NCBI RefSeq assembly: GCF_006346335.1
Contig: NZ_VDMC01000002.1
Span: 1 to 64,000, forward strand
DNA length: 64,000 bases
From: Aequorivita sinensis
Lineage (GTDB): Bacteria; Bacteroidota; Bacteroidia; Flavobacteriales; Flavobacteriaceae
Direction of reading: 5' to 3'
Both the position numbers and the translations under genes were made by a program. Under the pieces are notes generated by a model. That model did not search any database, was not told where the DNA came from, and saw nothing but the letters and a program-made list of their open reading frames with translations. This document shows, piece after piece, positions 49,902 to 59,271 of the stretch (within the stretch, counting starts at the first letter, position 1; the number at the start of each line of letters is the position of its first letter).

Positions 49902-51287
49902 ATGAAGAAAATTAATTTTTTTAAAGTTGTACTTTTGGCATTACTTACTTTTCAATTTATTGCCTGTGAAGACGAGCCTCTAACTGGAGATTTTCCACAA
50001 GATGATGACACAAACGCTGAAATAGGCCAATTTAAAGCTTTAGTGGATGGCAATCAATTTATAGCAGCCACTACAGACGCTTCATTGTCATCAGAAAATG
50101 AATTGGTAATTACTGGAACAAAAGTTACTGGCGAAAAAATTAAACTTACGGTATTTAATGCTGCTGTAGGAGTTTTTGATTTAAGTGCAAATCAAAATCT
50201 AGGGTCTTACTATGATACTTCTATAAATGAAAGGCCATTTAATTCATCATTAGCAAATGGTGGTTCTGGAGAAATTGAAATCACTGAAATAAATACTCAA
50301 GAGTTAACTATATCTGGAACTTTTAAATTTGTTGGGTTTAGAGTAAAAGTGGATAGTAATGGCGAAACAGTTTTAGATGGCAATGGAGATCCTGTTTTAG
50401 AAAGCATTGATATTACTAAAGGAACCTTTAATGCCATTCCTTATGTTGACGGCGGAAGTGGAAATGGTGGAAACGGCGGAAATCCATTAGATGAATTCTT
50501 CGCAAAAGTTGACGAAGTTGGGTTTATAGCTGATAGCATTTCTGTTACAGAACCTATTGTTGCAAATACTAGAATGCTTAAAATTGAAGCATTTAACGAT
50601 GAAGGAGCTTCTATACGAATAGACATACCAAAGTCCTTAGGAATAGGAACTCACAATATGGTGAATATATCAAACGGTACAGACTTAATTGGGCTTTACA
50701 ATGCTGGTGGTGGTTCAGAGTTTTTAACTTCAAACCCGGGAACACTAACAATCACAGAGTTTGATTTAGAGTTAGGTATTTTAAAGGCTAACTTCTCCTT
50801 TAGAGCAAATGACCCATTAGGACAAGTTGGTGATGAAGTGCTAGTTACTGAAGGTAGATTAACTGCTCATTTTGAAGGAGTGCCTGGGGGTAACAACTTA
50901 TTTAAGGCAAAAATAGGAGATGCATCGTATAATCCTTTAGATATTGAGGTAACTACTGATGTTGTTAACCAATATCCTACAATAACCATTACTACAAATA
51001 TAGAAAGCCAACGTATGGTTTTAACCTTCCCTGCGACTATTTCAGAGGGTACTTATGCAATGGGTACAGAAGTAATTGAAGGAAATGAAATTGTTGGGAC
51101 TTATACTCCTGAAGTAGGTACATCAATAGATTTTATATCAAATCCAGGTACGCTTACAATTAGTAATTATAACTATCAAGAAAATACAATTCAGGGAATT
51201 TTTACATTTAAAGCCAAGGACTTAAATGAAGTAGATCCTACAATCTACAATATTACTGAGGGTTCTTTCTATCTCGAACTAGAGTAA
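49902..51287 (+). CDS. Lipoprotein with three DUF6252-like repeats
   Basis: Start set at ATG 49902 (MKKINFFKVVLLALLTF, lipobox FIAC with Cys22). An upstream frame to TTG 49860 would precede the signal. The body has three related beta-rich modules of about 130 residues. They share SNPGTLTIT/SNYNY-like strands followed by GxFxFxA and end in ITEG or VTEG, at roughly residues 30-165, 185-320 and 325-461. This resembles DUF6252, a family of surface lipoproteins of Bacteroidetes, and a Gly/Asn-rich linker (GGSGNGGNGG) separates modules 1 and 2. Function unknown. Confidence 0.65.
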   Translation: MKKINFFKVVLLALLTFQFIACEDEPLTGDFPQDDDTNAEIGQFKALVDGNQFIAATTDASLSSENELVITGTKVTGEKIKLTVFNAAVGVFDLSANQNLGSYYDTSINERPFNSSLANGGSGEIEITEINTQELTISGTFKFVGFRVKVDSNGETVLDGNGDPVLESIDITKGTFNAIPYVDGGSGNGGNGGNPLDEFFAKVDEVGFIADSISVTEPIVANTRMLKIEAFNDEGASIRIDIPKSLGIGTHNMVNISNGTDLIGLYNAGGGSEFLTSNPGTLTITEFDLELGILKANFSFRANDPLGQVGDEVLVTEGRLTAHFEGVPGGNNLFKAKIGDASYNPLDIEVTTDVVNQYPTITITTNIESQRMVLTFPATISEGTYAMGTEVIEGNEIVGTYTPEVGTSIDFISNPGTLTISNYNYQENTIQGIFTFKAKDLNEVDPTIYNITEGSFYLELE

Positions 51288-51306
51288 TTTCTACATAATA
51301 TTTTTT

Positions 51307-51343
51307 AAAAGTCGTTTTTATAATATTTAAAAACGACTTTTTT
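51307..51343 (+). terminator. Terminator after the DUF6252-like lipoprotein gene
   Basis: AAAAGTCGTTTTTA pairs with TAAAAACGACTTTT around a short AT-rich loop, followed by T residues. Confidence 0.8.
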
Positions 51344-51526
51344 ATTGGTGATTTTTGTGCTTGAACTTCTAAACTTATATCATAGACTGGCACAACTCTT
51401 GAATTACTATAGGTGGAAGACTGGAGATAGTTTGATTTTCAGGGTTTTTACGCAAAAAAGTTAAAAAAAATCAATAATAAGAATTGTGTTTGCTTTTAAA
51501 AGTGACACAATGTCCTAATACAATAT

Positions 51527-53977
51527 ATGGCTAAATCAAAATTCACATCAATAGACAAGTTGTCATTTCAAGATTTACATGAAGATTCTGAGTTCATTCC
51601 GTTAATGTCTGCTGAAGACGAAGACGCAATGCACAAGGAGGAACTTCCTGAAATACTTCCTATTTTACCTTTAAGAAACACAGTGTTGTTTCCAGGAGTT
51701 GTAATTCCAATTACTGCTGGAAGAGATAAATCTATTAAGTTAATTAATGAAACAAACAAAGGAAACAAGGTAATAGGTGTAGTTTCTCAAAAAGATGAAA
51801 ATGAGGAAGAACCAGGTGTGTCTGATATCAATACCGTTGGTACAGTTGCTCAAATACTTCGTGTTCTTAAAATGCCTGATGGTAATACTACAGTAATAAT
51901 TCAAGGTAAAAAACGCTTTGAAGTTGCTGAAGTTATAACTACAGAACCTTATATGACTGCTACAATTAGAGAAGTAGCAGAAGCAAGACCAGAGAAGGAT
52001 AGCGATGAGTTTAATGCTATTATCGATAGCATTAAAGAAATGGCTTTGCAAATCATTAAGCAAAGTCCTAACATTCCAACTGAAGCTTCATTTGCAATAA
52101 AAAACATAGAAAGTCCAAGCTTTCTTATAAACTTTGTTTCATCAAATTTAAATATTGAAGTAGAACAGAAACAGGCGCTTTTAGAAATTAACAATCTAAA
52201 AGAACGCGCTTTGGAAACGCTTCGATATATGAATATGGAAATTCAAAAGTTGTCGTTGCGAAATGATATCCAAAGCAAGGTTCAGAGTGATATTAATCAG
52301 CAACAACGCGAGTATTTTCTTCAGCAACAAATGAAAACCATCCAGGAGGAATTGGGAGGTTCTTCTATGGAGCAGGAAATCGAAGAAATTCGCGAACGTT
52401 CTAAAGACAAAAAATGGAGTGAAGAAGTAAACAAGCACTTCCAAAAAGAACTTTCTAAATTACAGCGAATGAATCCGCAGGTTGCCGAATTCAGCATTCA
52501 GCGTAACTACTTAGACTTATTGCTTGAACTTCCATGGAATATATACAGTAAAGATAAATTCGATTTAAAAAGAGCTAGAAAAATCCTCGATCGCGATCAC
52601 TATGGTCTTGACGATGTTAAAAAACGTATTATTGAATACCTCGCTGTTTTGAAACTTCGAAACGATATGAAGTCACCAATTCTTTGCCTTTACGGACCTC
52701 CAGGTGTTGGTAAAACATCCTTAGGAAAATCGGTAGCAGAAGCTCTAGGTAGAAAATATGTAAGAATGAGTTTGGGAGGACTACGTGATGAGGCAGAAAT
52801 TCGAGGTCATAGAAAAACTTACATAGGCGCTATGCCTGGAAGAATTATTCAAAGTATAAAAAAGGCAGAAACAAGTAACCCAGTCTTTGTTTTGGATGAA
52901 ATAGATAAGATTTCTGCAAGTAATCAAGGAGATCCTTCATCAGCTATGCTTGAAGTGCTTGATCCGGAGCAAAACAATGCGTTTTACGATAACTTCTTAG
53001 AGTTAGGCTACGACCTTTCAAAAGTTATGTTTATCGCTACGTCTAACAGTTTAAGCACCATTCAGCCAGCTTTATTGGATAGGATGGAGATTATAAATGT
53101 AACTGGTTATACTGTTGAAGAAAAAGTTGAAATTGCTAAAAGACACTTATTGCCAAAGCAATTAAAAGAACATGGATTAACTGGTGATTCTTTAAAAATC
53201 GCAAAACCACAACTTGAAAAAATTGTGGAAGGCTATACTCGTGAAAGTGGGGTTCGTGGTCTTGAAAAACAAATTGCTAAAATGGTGCGTTATGCAGCTA
53301 TGAAAATAGCAATGGAGGAAGAATACGATGTAAAAGTAAGCAATGAAATAATTGTTGAAGTATTAGGTGCTCCAAAAATGGAACGTGACAAATACGAAAA
53401 CAACGAAGTTGCAGGAGTAGTAACCGGATTAGCTTGGACTCGTGTAGGTGGTGATATATTATTTATAGAATCGGCACTTTCAAAAGGTAAAGGAGCATTA
53501 AATATGACTGGTAACCTTGGGAAAGTAATGAAGGAGTCTGCTACAATTGCATTAGAATACATTAAGTCTAATGCAGAAAAACTAGGAATAGATCCAGAGA
53601 TTTTTGACAAATACAATGTTCATATTCACGTGCCAGAAGGAGCAACTCCTAAAGATGGCCCAAGTGCGGGAATTACAATGCTTACTTCTTTAGTGTCGTT
53701 ATTTACACAAAGAAAAGTAAAGAAATCTATTGCAATGACAGGAGAAATTACGCTTCGAGGAAAAGTATTACCTGTTGGAGGAATTAAAGAAAAAATCCTT
53801 GCAGCAAAACGTGCTAGAATTAAAGAAATTCTTCTTTGTGAAGACAACAGGCGAGATATTGAAGAAATAAAAGATGAATATCTAAAAGGCTTAACCTTTC
53901 ATTATGTGAAAGATATGAGCGATGTTTTAGAGTTGGCACTTACAGATGAAAAAGTAAAGAACGCTAAAACACTTTAA
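51527..53977 (+). CDS. lon: ATP-dependent protease Lon
   Basis: A cytoplasmic AAA+ protease of 816 residues. The N-terminal substrate domain covers about 45-250. A coiled coil follows (about 250-300). The AAA domain holds Walker [14 protein letters not shown] near 390. The protease domain has the catalytic dyad Ser713 in DGPSAGITM and Lys754 in [12 protein letters not shown]. Length and spacing are normal. Upstream is a 239-bp gap with a T-rich stretch but no clear promoter box. A hairpin follows. Confidence 0.96.
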   Translation: MAKSKFTSIDKLSFQDLHEDSEFIPLMSAEDEDAMHKEELPEILPILPLRNTVLFPGVVIPITAGRDKSIKLINETNKGNKVIGVVSQKDENEEEPGVSDINTVGTVAQILRVLKMPDGNTTVIIQGKKRFEVAEVITTEPYMTATIREVAEARPEKDSDEFNAIIDSIKEMALQIIKQSPNIPTEASFAIKNIESPSFLINFVSSNLNIEVEQKQALLEINNLKERALETLRYMNMEIQKLSLRNDIQSKVQSDINQQQREYFLQQQMKTIQEELGGSSMEQEIEEIRERSKDKKWSEEVNKHFQKELSKLQRMNPQVAEFSIQRNYLDLLLELPWNIYSKDKFDLKRARKILDRDHYGLDDVKKRIIEYLAVLKLRNDMKSPILCLYGPPGVGKTSLGKSVAEALGRKYVRMSLGGLRDEAEIRGHRKTYIGAMPGRIIQSIKKAETSNPVFVLDEIDKISASNQGDPSSAMLEVLDPEQNNAFYDNFLELGYDLSKVMFIATSNSLSTIQPALLDRMEIINVTGYTVEEKVEIAKRHLLPKQLKEHGLTGDSLKIAKPQLEKIVEGYTRESGVRGLEKQIAKMVRYAAMKIAMEEEYDVKVSNEIIVEVLGAPKMERDKYENNEVAGVVTGLAWTRVGGDILFIESALSKGKGALNMTGNLGKVMKESATIALEYIKSNAEKLGIDPEIFDKYNVHIHVPEGATPKDGPSAGITMLTSLVSLFTQRKVKKSIAMTGEITLRGKVLPVGGIKEKILAAKRARIKEILLCEDNRRDIEEIKDEYLKGLTFHYVKDMSDVLELALTDEKVKNAKTL

Positions 53978-53989
53978 GGTAACCTAATA

Positions 53990-54041
53990 AAAGATGATTA
54001 ATGTATTTTTGTTTTTATGCAAATGTGCATTAATCATCTTT
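53990..54041 (+). terminator. Long hairpin with nested alternative, lon-porQ gap
   Basis: AAAGATGATTAATG (53990-54003) pairs perfectly with CATTAATCATCTTT (54028-54041) across a 24-base loop. Inside it ATGCA (54017-54021) can pair with TGCAT (54026-54030), overlapping the outer arm by three bases. T-rich sequence follows. A terminator after lon, or a regulatory switch before porQ. Confidence 0.55.
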
Positions 54042-54111
54042 GTTTTCTTTTCTTTGCAAAAATAAATTACACTTGCATTCGTTTAGACTTTAGTTACGGT
54101 AACTCACACTT

Positions 54112-55131
54112 ATGACCCAAAAGGTTTTCTTGGTAATTTTTGTATTAATTTCTCAGCTATTAGAAGCTCAGGTGGGAGGTAAGGCGACTTATCAATTCCT
54201 GAATCTAGTTAATAGTCCAAGAATGGCCGCTCTAGGAGGTAAAGTTGTTACAAATTACGATTACGACCCGTCACAAGCATTGTTTAATCCTGCAACTATT
54301 AATGCAGAGATGGACAATCAATTATCGCTAAACTACACAAACTATATTGGTGATGTAAATTATGGAACAGCAAGCTACGCTTACCTTTGGGACAGACGTA
54401 CTCAGGTATTACACGCAGGTGTTAGCTATGTAAATTACGGGAAATTTGATGGATATGATGAAGCAGGAACCCCAACAAATAGTTTTAGTGGTGGTGAAGT
54501 AGCTCTTTCTTTGGGTCACGCAAGAAATATTCCTTATACCGACTTTCACGTAGGATTAAATGTAAAGCTTATATCTTCAAAACTAGAGCAATACTCGTCA
54601 TTTGGAGCTGCTGTAGATATTGGACTTATGTACGTTTATGAAGATTGGGACCTTCAAATTACTGGAGTTGCAAGAAACTTGGGGACACAAATCACCCCTT
54701 ATCATGAAGAATACGAACCTTTACCTTTTGAGCTAATATTCGGAATATCTCAAACGCTAGAGCACATTCCCATTCGATGGCATCTTACTTTAGAAAATAT
54801 GCAGCAATGGAATGTAGCCTTTTCTAACCCTGCTAGGGAACAAACCGACCTTGAAGGTAATGTTCAAAAAGAAAACATTAATTTCCTAGACAATGCATTT
54901 AGACATACTATAGTGGGAATCGAGCTATTTCCAGAAAGTGGGTTTAATATTAGGTTGGGATATAATTTCAGAAGAGGTGAAGAGCTTCGTATAGTAGATA
55001 AACGTGCATTTGCAGGAGTAAGTGCAGGTTTTGGTATTAAACTTAATAAATTTCGCTTAAGCTATTCATATTCCAAATATAGCGCTGCAGCTACATCTAG
55101 TTTCTTTGGATTAAATTTAGATCTTCAATAA
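54112..55131 (+). CDS. porQ: Type IX secretion system protein PorQ
   Basis: An outer-membrane protein, 339 residues, of the type IX secretion system (sugar-attachment arm with PorU/PorV/PorZ in Porphyromonas). Signal peptide to LLEAQ (residue 19), then GGKATYQFLNLVNSPRMAALGG, the family start, then repeated strands of a beta barrel (LSLNYTNYIGDVNYGTAS). The next gene is cmk, overlapping by one base (TAATG); the porQ-cmk order is usual in Bacteroidetes. A type IX cargo protease lies at 16246. Confidence 0.92.
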   Translation: MTQKVFLVIFVLISQLLEAQVGGKATYQFLNLVNSPRMAALGGKVVTNYDYDPSQALFNPATINAEMDNQLSLNYTNYIGDVNYGTASYAYLWDRRTQVLHAGVSYVNYGKFDGYDEAGTPTNSFSGGEVALSLGHARNIPYTDFHVGLNVKLISSKLEQYSSFGAAVDIGLMYVYEDWDLQITGVARNLGTQITPYHEEYEPLPFELIFGISQTLEHIPIRWHLTLENMQQWNVAFSNPAREQTDLEGNVQKENINFLDNAFRHTIVGIELFPESGFNIRLGYNFRRGEELRIVDKRAFAGVSAGFGIKLNKFRLSYSYSKYSAAATSSFFGLNLDLQ

Positions 55132-55826
55132 TGAAAAAAATTACTATTGCTATTGACGGTTATTCTTCTACAGGTAAAAGTACAGTTGCGAAACAACTTG
55201 CAGATTACTTAGGCTACATATATGTTGATAGCGGTGCGATGTATCGAGCAGTTACCTTATTCGCAATGCAAAATGGAATAATATCAAAAGAAAATTTTGA
55301 TATTGAAAAACTTAAAAAATTACTTCCTTCAATTCAATTAGAGTTTAAAAAAAAACCAGATTGGAGTAAGGCACATATTTTTTTAAATGGGAAAGATGTG
55401 GAAAATGATATTCGAAATTTAGAAGTTTCAGAATTTGTAAGTCCTATTGCAACAATTCCAGAAGTACGCACTAAATTAGTGGCACAACAACAAGAAATGG
55501 GTTTGTTGAAAGGAGTAGTAATGGATGGTAGAGATATTGGTACCGTAGTTTTCCCAAATGCCGAACTAAAGATATTTATGAATGCTTCAGCTGAAAAAAG
55601 AGCTGAAAGAAGATATAAAGAACTTACAGATCGTGGCGACTCTGTTAAATTTAAGGATGTTTTAAGGAACATTGAAGAAAGAGACAACATTGATACTACT
55701 CGTAAGGATTCCCCGCTTAAAAAAGCTTCAGATGCCATCGAAATTGACAACTCTGATATCAATATAGAAGATCAATTTCATACAGTACTCCAATTAGCTA
55801 AGGATAGGATAGCAGGGCGTATTTAA
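55131..55826 (+). CDS. cmk: Cytidylate kinase
   Basis: Phosphorylates CMP/dCMP with ATP. Walker A GYSSTGKSTVAKQLA at residues 9-23, substrate-binding Arg in SGAMYRAVTLFA and MDGRDIGTVVFPNA, and lid NIEERDNIDTTRKDSPL. Length of 231 is normal. Translationally coupled to porQ. Followed by mscL after 70 bp. Confidence 0.95.
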   Translation: MKKITIAIDGYSSTGKSTVAKQLADYLGYIYVDSGAMYRAVTLFAMQNGIISKENFDIEKLKKLLPSIQLEFKKKPDWSKAHIFLNGKDVENDIRNLEVSEFVSPIATIPEVRTKLVAQQQEMGLLKGVVMDGRDIGTVVFPNAELKIFMNASAEKRAERRYKELTDRGDSVKFKDVLRNIEERDNIDTTRKDSPLKKASDAIEIDNSDINIEDQFHTVLQLAKDRIAGRI

Positions 55827-55896
55827 ATTACAACGGCGTACTTTTTCTGCTATTAAAAAAAATTTCTATTATTACACTTTCCAAAAACAACATAAA

Positions 55897-56331
55897 ATGA
55901 GTTTTTTAAAAGAATTTAAAAACTTCGCCATCAAAGGTAATATGATTGATATGGCGGTTGGTATCGTTATAGGAACTGCTTTTAACAATGTAGTTAGCAC
56001 TATAGTTAAAAAGGTTGTAATGCCTCCGTTATCCTTACTTACGGAAGGAGTAAAGCTTTCAGATAAGGAATACGTATTGCGTGAAGCTTCTGAAGCTTCT
56101 GATGAAGTTGCAATTGGTTATGGAGAATTAATGGAGGTTCTAATAGACTTTCTAATAATCTCTTTTACCATTTTTGTGATAATAAAGTTTATCAATCGTT
56201 TTAAAACGAAATCTGAAAACCCTAAAGATAAAACCGTAGAAACTCCTAAAAATATTCAACTCCTTTCCAATATTGAAAAGTTACTAGAAGAGCAAAACAG
56301 CTACATTAAGAATAAGGGAGCTAAGGACTAA
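55897..56331 (+). CDS. mscL: Large-conductance mechanosensitive channel
   Basis: A membrane channel, 144 residues, that opens under osmotic downshock. The N-terminal amphipathic helix FLKEFKNFAIKGNMIDMAV leads into TM1 with AVGIVIGTAFNNVVSTIVKK, and TM2 is about 85-110. The 3' end overlaps by 11 bp with the convergent lipoprotein gene. Confidence 0.95.
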   Translation: MSFLKEFKNFAIKGNMIDMAVGIVIGTAFNNVVSTIVKKVVMPPLSLLTEGVKLSDKEYVLREASEASDEVAIGYGELMEVLIDFLIISFTIFVIIKFINRFKTKSENPKDKTVETPKNIQLLSNIEKLLEEQNSYIKNKGAKD

Positions 56332-56695
56332 CTTTTCGTGCCGTAGCCTTACTAGAACTCGTTTTACCTACTTCTCTAAACTCAAAAGTGTAGGTGTCCT
56401 TATCTGTAGTTAAAATCTTAATTTGAATCGCTTTCTTTTCAGCTTGATTCTTAGGGTTTATTTTTTGTAGTACGTATTCACAATCGTTTATCCAACGTAT
56501 AGAGGAGGTATCAGCTTTCCCTTCATAATAATCTATTTCTATAGAATCGTTACGTGTGATGGTAGTTTTAAAGACCTCAGTTCCTGAAAGTGCTTCGAAT
56601 TCAAAGGTTCCTGTTTTAAAATTTGAGCAGTTACGCTCTTTTTCATAACAACTACTGAATAAAAACAGCGGTAATAAAAGTAGATAAAAACGCAT
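56321..56695 (-). CDS. Small lipoprotein, unknown function
   Basis: A 124-residue protein with lipobox LFSSC (Cys16) and a beta-rich body (TGTFEFEALSGTEVFKTTI, DSIEIDYYEGKADTSS). No known motif. In Flavobacteria a similar small protein is often mislabelled topoisomerase IV, but nothing here supports that. Its last 11 bases overlap the end of mscL. Confidence 0.65.
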   Translation of the reverse strand: MRFYLLLLPLFLFSSCYEKERNCSNFKTGTFEFEALSGTEVFKTTITRNDSIEIDYYEGKADTSSIRWINDCEYVLQKINPKNQAEKKAIQIKILTTDKDTYTFEFREVGKTSSSKATARKVSP

Positions 56696-56738
56696 TTTTA
56701 ATTTTTTATGCGAATTTCCGAAAAATTACTGAGATGAA

Positions 56739-57179
56739 TTAGTTTTGGTAGGCTTTAAAAGTTCCATCGCGATAAAATATCACAATTTTATCAATCTCTT
56801 TTCCCGAGTCAAGATTTTGCTCAACACTTTTTATTGATGAAACACTCTTCTTTTCATCATTCGAAGTGGTTGTCGAAAATAGGTCTAAACTTTTCTCACT
56901 CGTATTTGAAGGTTTAAGTTTTTGTTCTTCTTTCTCTTTAGAATTTTCTAAAGTAGAAGGGAAGCTTCCTTTTCCATAGAGCAACCAATTCATTTCAATT
57001 TCTGGAAATTCCTTCAATAATTTCATGACAAAATCTAAACTTGGCTTATTTCTACCCGATAATAAATGGGAAATGGTGGAGCGATTAAAATCCATTTTTT
57101 CAGCAAAAGCTGTTGCTGAAATACCGTAATATTCCAGAATTTTTTCAAGTCGTTTTACAAAATCTTTACTGTTTACCAT
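56739..57179 (-). CDS. XRE-type helix-turn-helix regulator
   Basis: A 146-residue protein. Residues 5-65 hold a Cro/CI-type helix-turn-helix (VKRLEKILEYYGISATAFAEK interrupted, then FNRSTISHLLSGRNKPSLDF). The rest is a polar, Ser/Lys-rich tail with no known domain, ending KIVIFYRDGTFKAYQ. It is a likely repressor. It is divergent from the M14 carboxypeptidase gene, across a 292-bp region holding three related palindromes. Confidence 0.85.
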   Translation of the reverse strand: MVNSKDFVKRLEKILEYYGISATAFAEKMDFNRSTISHLLSGRNKPSLDFVMKLLKEFPEIEMNWLLYGKGSFPSTLENSKEKEEQKLKPSNTSEKSLDLFSTTTSNDEKKSVSSIKSVEQNLDSGKEIDKIVIFYRDGTFKAYQN

Positions 57180-57205
57180 TGTAACAAATATTGTATCAAA
57201 ATAAC

Positions 57206-57221
57206 TATTACAAATGTAAAC
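57206..57221. promoter_or_regulatory. GTTTAC-N4-GTAAAC-type site near the XRE gene start
   Basis: TATTACAAATGTAAAC differs from the perfect motif by one base in the left arm, and lies 27 bases before the regulator's start codon. Candidate autoregulatory operator. Confidence 0.45.
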
Positions 57222-57418
57222 TATTATTTTAAACTATGCTAATATGTGTCTATAAACCTTATTTTTACTTAAACTGAAGGTTTAAGTATAAGTACGTAAC
57301 TAATTGATTATCTGATTTGTAGTTGTAGATTATAAGAGCTTAGTGTTCAGTGTGTTATAATTGAGGTCAGAAGACTGGAATTTGTTTACTGATGTAATAG
57401 ACTTAGACTGCATCTCGT

Positions 57419-57458
57419 GTTTACTTTTGTAAACAATTCATTGTTTAACTTTGTAAAC
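57419..57458. promoter_or_regulatory. Two GTTTAC-type palindromes before the M14 gene
   Basis: GTTTACTTTTGTAAAC at 57419-57434 and GTTTAACTTTGTAAAC at 57443-57458, 24 bp apart. Between and across them lies another palindrome, TAAACAATTCATTGTTTA (57430-57447). They end 13 bases before the start codon of the M14 gene. Probable binding sites for the adjacent XRE regulator. Confidence 0.55.
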
Positions 57459-57471
57459 TTCAAAAATTACT

Positions 57472-58638
57472 ATGGAAATAAAAGATTGGTATACCCGCAA
57501 TTTTGAAAGTGCTTTAAGTGGTAGATATATTGCATTAAATCACATTAATCCAATATTGGAACTTTATAAAAAGGATTACAATATTACAGTTGTTGGTCAG
57601 TCAGAAAATGGTCAAGATATCCCCCTTGTGAAAATTGGAACTGGAAAAAAAGTTGTTTTGGCTTGGTCGCAAATGCACGGAAATGAATCTACCACCACCA
57701 AGGCTTTATTTGATTTTTTAAAATTTATAAATCAAAAACATTTTTATCAAACTGAAATTGAAAATTTCTTAAGTAGTTACACCTTATATATAATCCCAAT
57801 TTTAAATCCAGATGGTGCGCAATCTTATACAAGAGTTAATGCAAACGACATTGACTTAAATCGAGATGCACAAAATTTATCACAAAAGGAAAGTAAGTGC
57901 CTTAACAGGCTCTTCAGTGAGCTAAAGCCTGAATTATGCCTTAATATGCACGATCAACGTTCTATTTTTGGCTTAAATACAGGAAAACCGGCTACTGTTT
58001 CCTTCTTATCACCTGCTGCAGATGAAAGTAGATCTCTTACAGAGGCAAGAAAATTGGCGATGGAGAAGATTGTAAAGATGAATAATTATCTTCAAAACAT
58101 TATTCCTGGCCAGGTGGGAAGGTATGATGATAGCTTTAATGCAGCATGTGTAGGTGACACTTTTCAAAAAGCTGGTGTTGCTACTATACTTTTTGAAGCG
58201 GGGCACTTCGAGTTAGATTATGAAAGAGAAAAAACTCGTGAGTTTATATTTTATGCGCTTTTATCATTATTCGATATTATTGGTAATGAAAAGGAACTTA
58301 TTGACTATGAGGATTACTTTAAAATCGGTGAAAATCAAAAAAATTATAATGACATTATTTTAAGAAATGTAAAAATCGAAACCGAAAAGAAGTCCATTGA
58401 TATCGCAATTCAGTATAAAGAAGTGCTAAAAGGTGATAAAATTCGTTTTGAGCCTATAATAGATGCATTTGGCGATTTGGAAAACCGTAAAGGGCATAAA
58501 GAGAAAAATATAAAAAACAAAAATATTTTAACAAAAACCCAACAAAATTTAACAATTGGCACTCAAATTTCAGAATTATTTGATAAAAGTGATGAATTGA
58601 TGATATTTTTTCAAAAAAAAGCTTCCATAATAAGGTAA
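57472..58638 (+). CDS. M14 family zinc carboxypeptidase
   Basis: A 388-residue peptidase. Zinc ligands His69 and Glu72 in QMHGNEST, and His160 in LNMHDQRS. Arg131 is in DLNRD. The catalytic glutamate is in ILFEAGHFELD (Glu242 or Glu247). No signal peptide, so it is cytoplasmic, and the substrate, perhaps peptides or peptidoglycan fragments, is not known. Two palindromes lie in its promoter, and an Lrp/AsnC gene follows after 33 bp. Confidence 0.9.
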   Translation: MEIKDWYTRNFESALSGRYIALNHINPILELYKKDYNITVVGQSENGQDIPLVKIGTGKKVVLAWSQMHGNESTTTKALFDFLKFINQKHFYQTEIENFLSSYTLYIIPILNPDGAQSYTRVNANDIDLNRDAQNLSQKESKCLNRLFSELKPELCLNMHDQRSIFGLNTGKPATVSFLSPAADESRSLTEARKLAMEKIVKMNNYLQNIIPGQVGRYDDSFNAACVGDTFQKAGVATILFEAGHFELDYEREKTREFIFYALLSLFDIIGNEKELIDYEDYFKIGENQKNYNDIILRNVKIETEKKSIDIAIQYKEVLKGDKIRFEPIIDAFGDLENRKGHKEKNIKNKNILTKTQQNLTIGTQISELFDKSDELMIFFQKKASIIR

Positions 58639-58671
58639 AACTACCTAATTTCGCGAAAAAAATATACGAAA

Positions 58672-59151
58672 ATGGGTAAATTCAAATTAGACGAAACGGA
58701 TCACAAAATTTTAGATCTATTAATTGACAATACACGTATTCCTTTCACAGATATCGCTAAGAAGCTTGAAATATCTGCAGGTACTGTACACGTTAGAGTT
58801 AAGAAAATGGAAGATGCAGGAATAATCACAGGTTCTTCATTACAAGTAGATTATCAAAAACTGGGATACTCTTTCATTGCTTATGTTGGAATCTTTATTT
58901 TCAAAACCTCTCAAACACAATTTGTTTTAGAACGCATTAGTGAAATTCCATTTATCACAGTTGCTCACGTAACTACAGGAAAATTCAATATTTTCTGTAA
59001 AATTAGAGCAAGAGATACAGCTCACGCTAAAGAAATTATCTACGAAATTGACGATATAGAAGGTGTAAGTCGTACAGAAACAATGATTTCTATGGAAGAA
59101 AGCATTAATGATAAGAAGAGAATGTTACACTCTATCTTTAATGAGATGTAA
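58672..59151 (+). CDS. Lrp/AsnC family regulator
   Basis: A 159-residue regulator. N-terminal helix-turn-helix (LDETDHKILDLLIDNTRIPF, then AKKLEISAGTVHVRVKKM) and a C-terminal RAM ligand-binding domain (about 70-150, with VAHVTTGKFNIFCKI). Many such proteins respond to amino acids, and it could act on the nearby peptidase gene, but the target is unknown. It ends at a strong terminator. Confidence 0.93.
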   Translation: MGKFKLDETDHKILDLLIDNTRIPFTDIAKKLEISAGTVHVRVKKMEDAGIITGSSLQVDYQKLGYSFIAYVGIFIFKTSQTQFVLERISEIPFITVAHVTTGKFNIFCKIRARDTAHAKEIIYEIDDIEGVSRTETMISMEESINDKKRMLHSIFNEM

Positions 59152-59172
59152 CCTTATTTAATAAACTGTATT

Positions 59173-59205
59173 AAAACCTTTACCGTTTGGTAAAGGTTTT
59201 TTTTT
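59173..59205 (+). terminator. Terminator after the Lrp/AsnC gene
   Basis: AAAACCTTTACC (59173-59184) pairs with GGTAAAGGTTTT (59189-59200) around a 4-base loop and a long T-run follows. Strong intrinsic terminator. Confidence 0.9.
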
Positions 59206-59271
59206 ATTTCAAAAAGTAAGGAGTTGAAATTACTTAAGTTTTTCTAAATTTATAAAAATCAACAATTGAAT

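Noticed and set aside
51740-52063. 107-residue minus-strand ORF inside lon
   Set aside because: Composition (Phe, Tyr, Asn, Ile) reflects reverse reading of AT-rich DNA; lon is unambiguous here.
54092-54104. Palindrome AGTTACGGTAACT just before porQ
   Set aside because: Arms of six bases around a single base, single copy, no matching site elsewhere; too weak to report as an operator.
55334-55762. 142-residue minus-strand ORF inside cmk
   Set aside because: Ser/Phe-rich shadow of the cytidylate kinase frame; the opposite-strand protein has full motifs.
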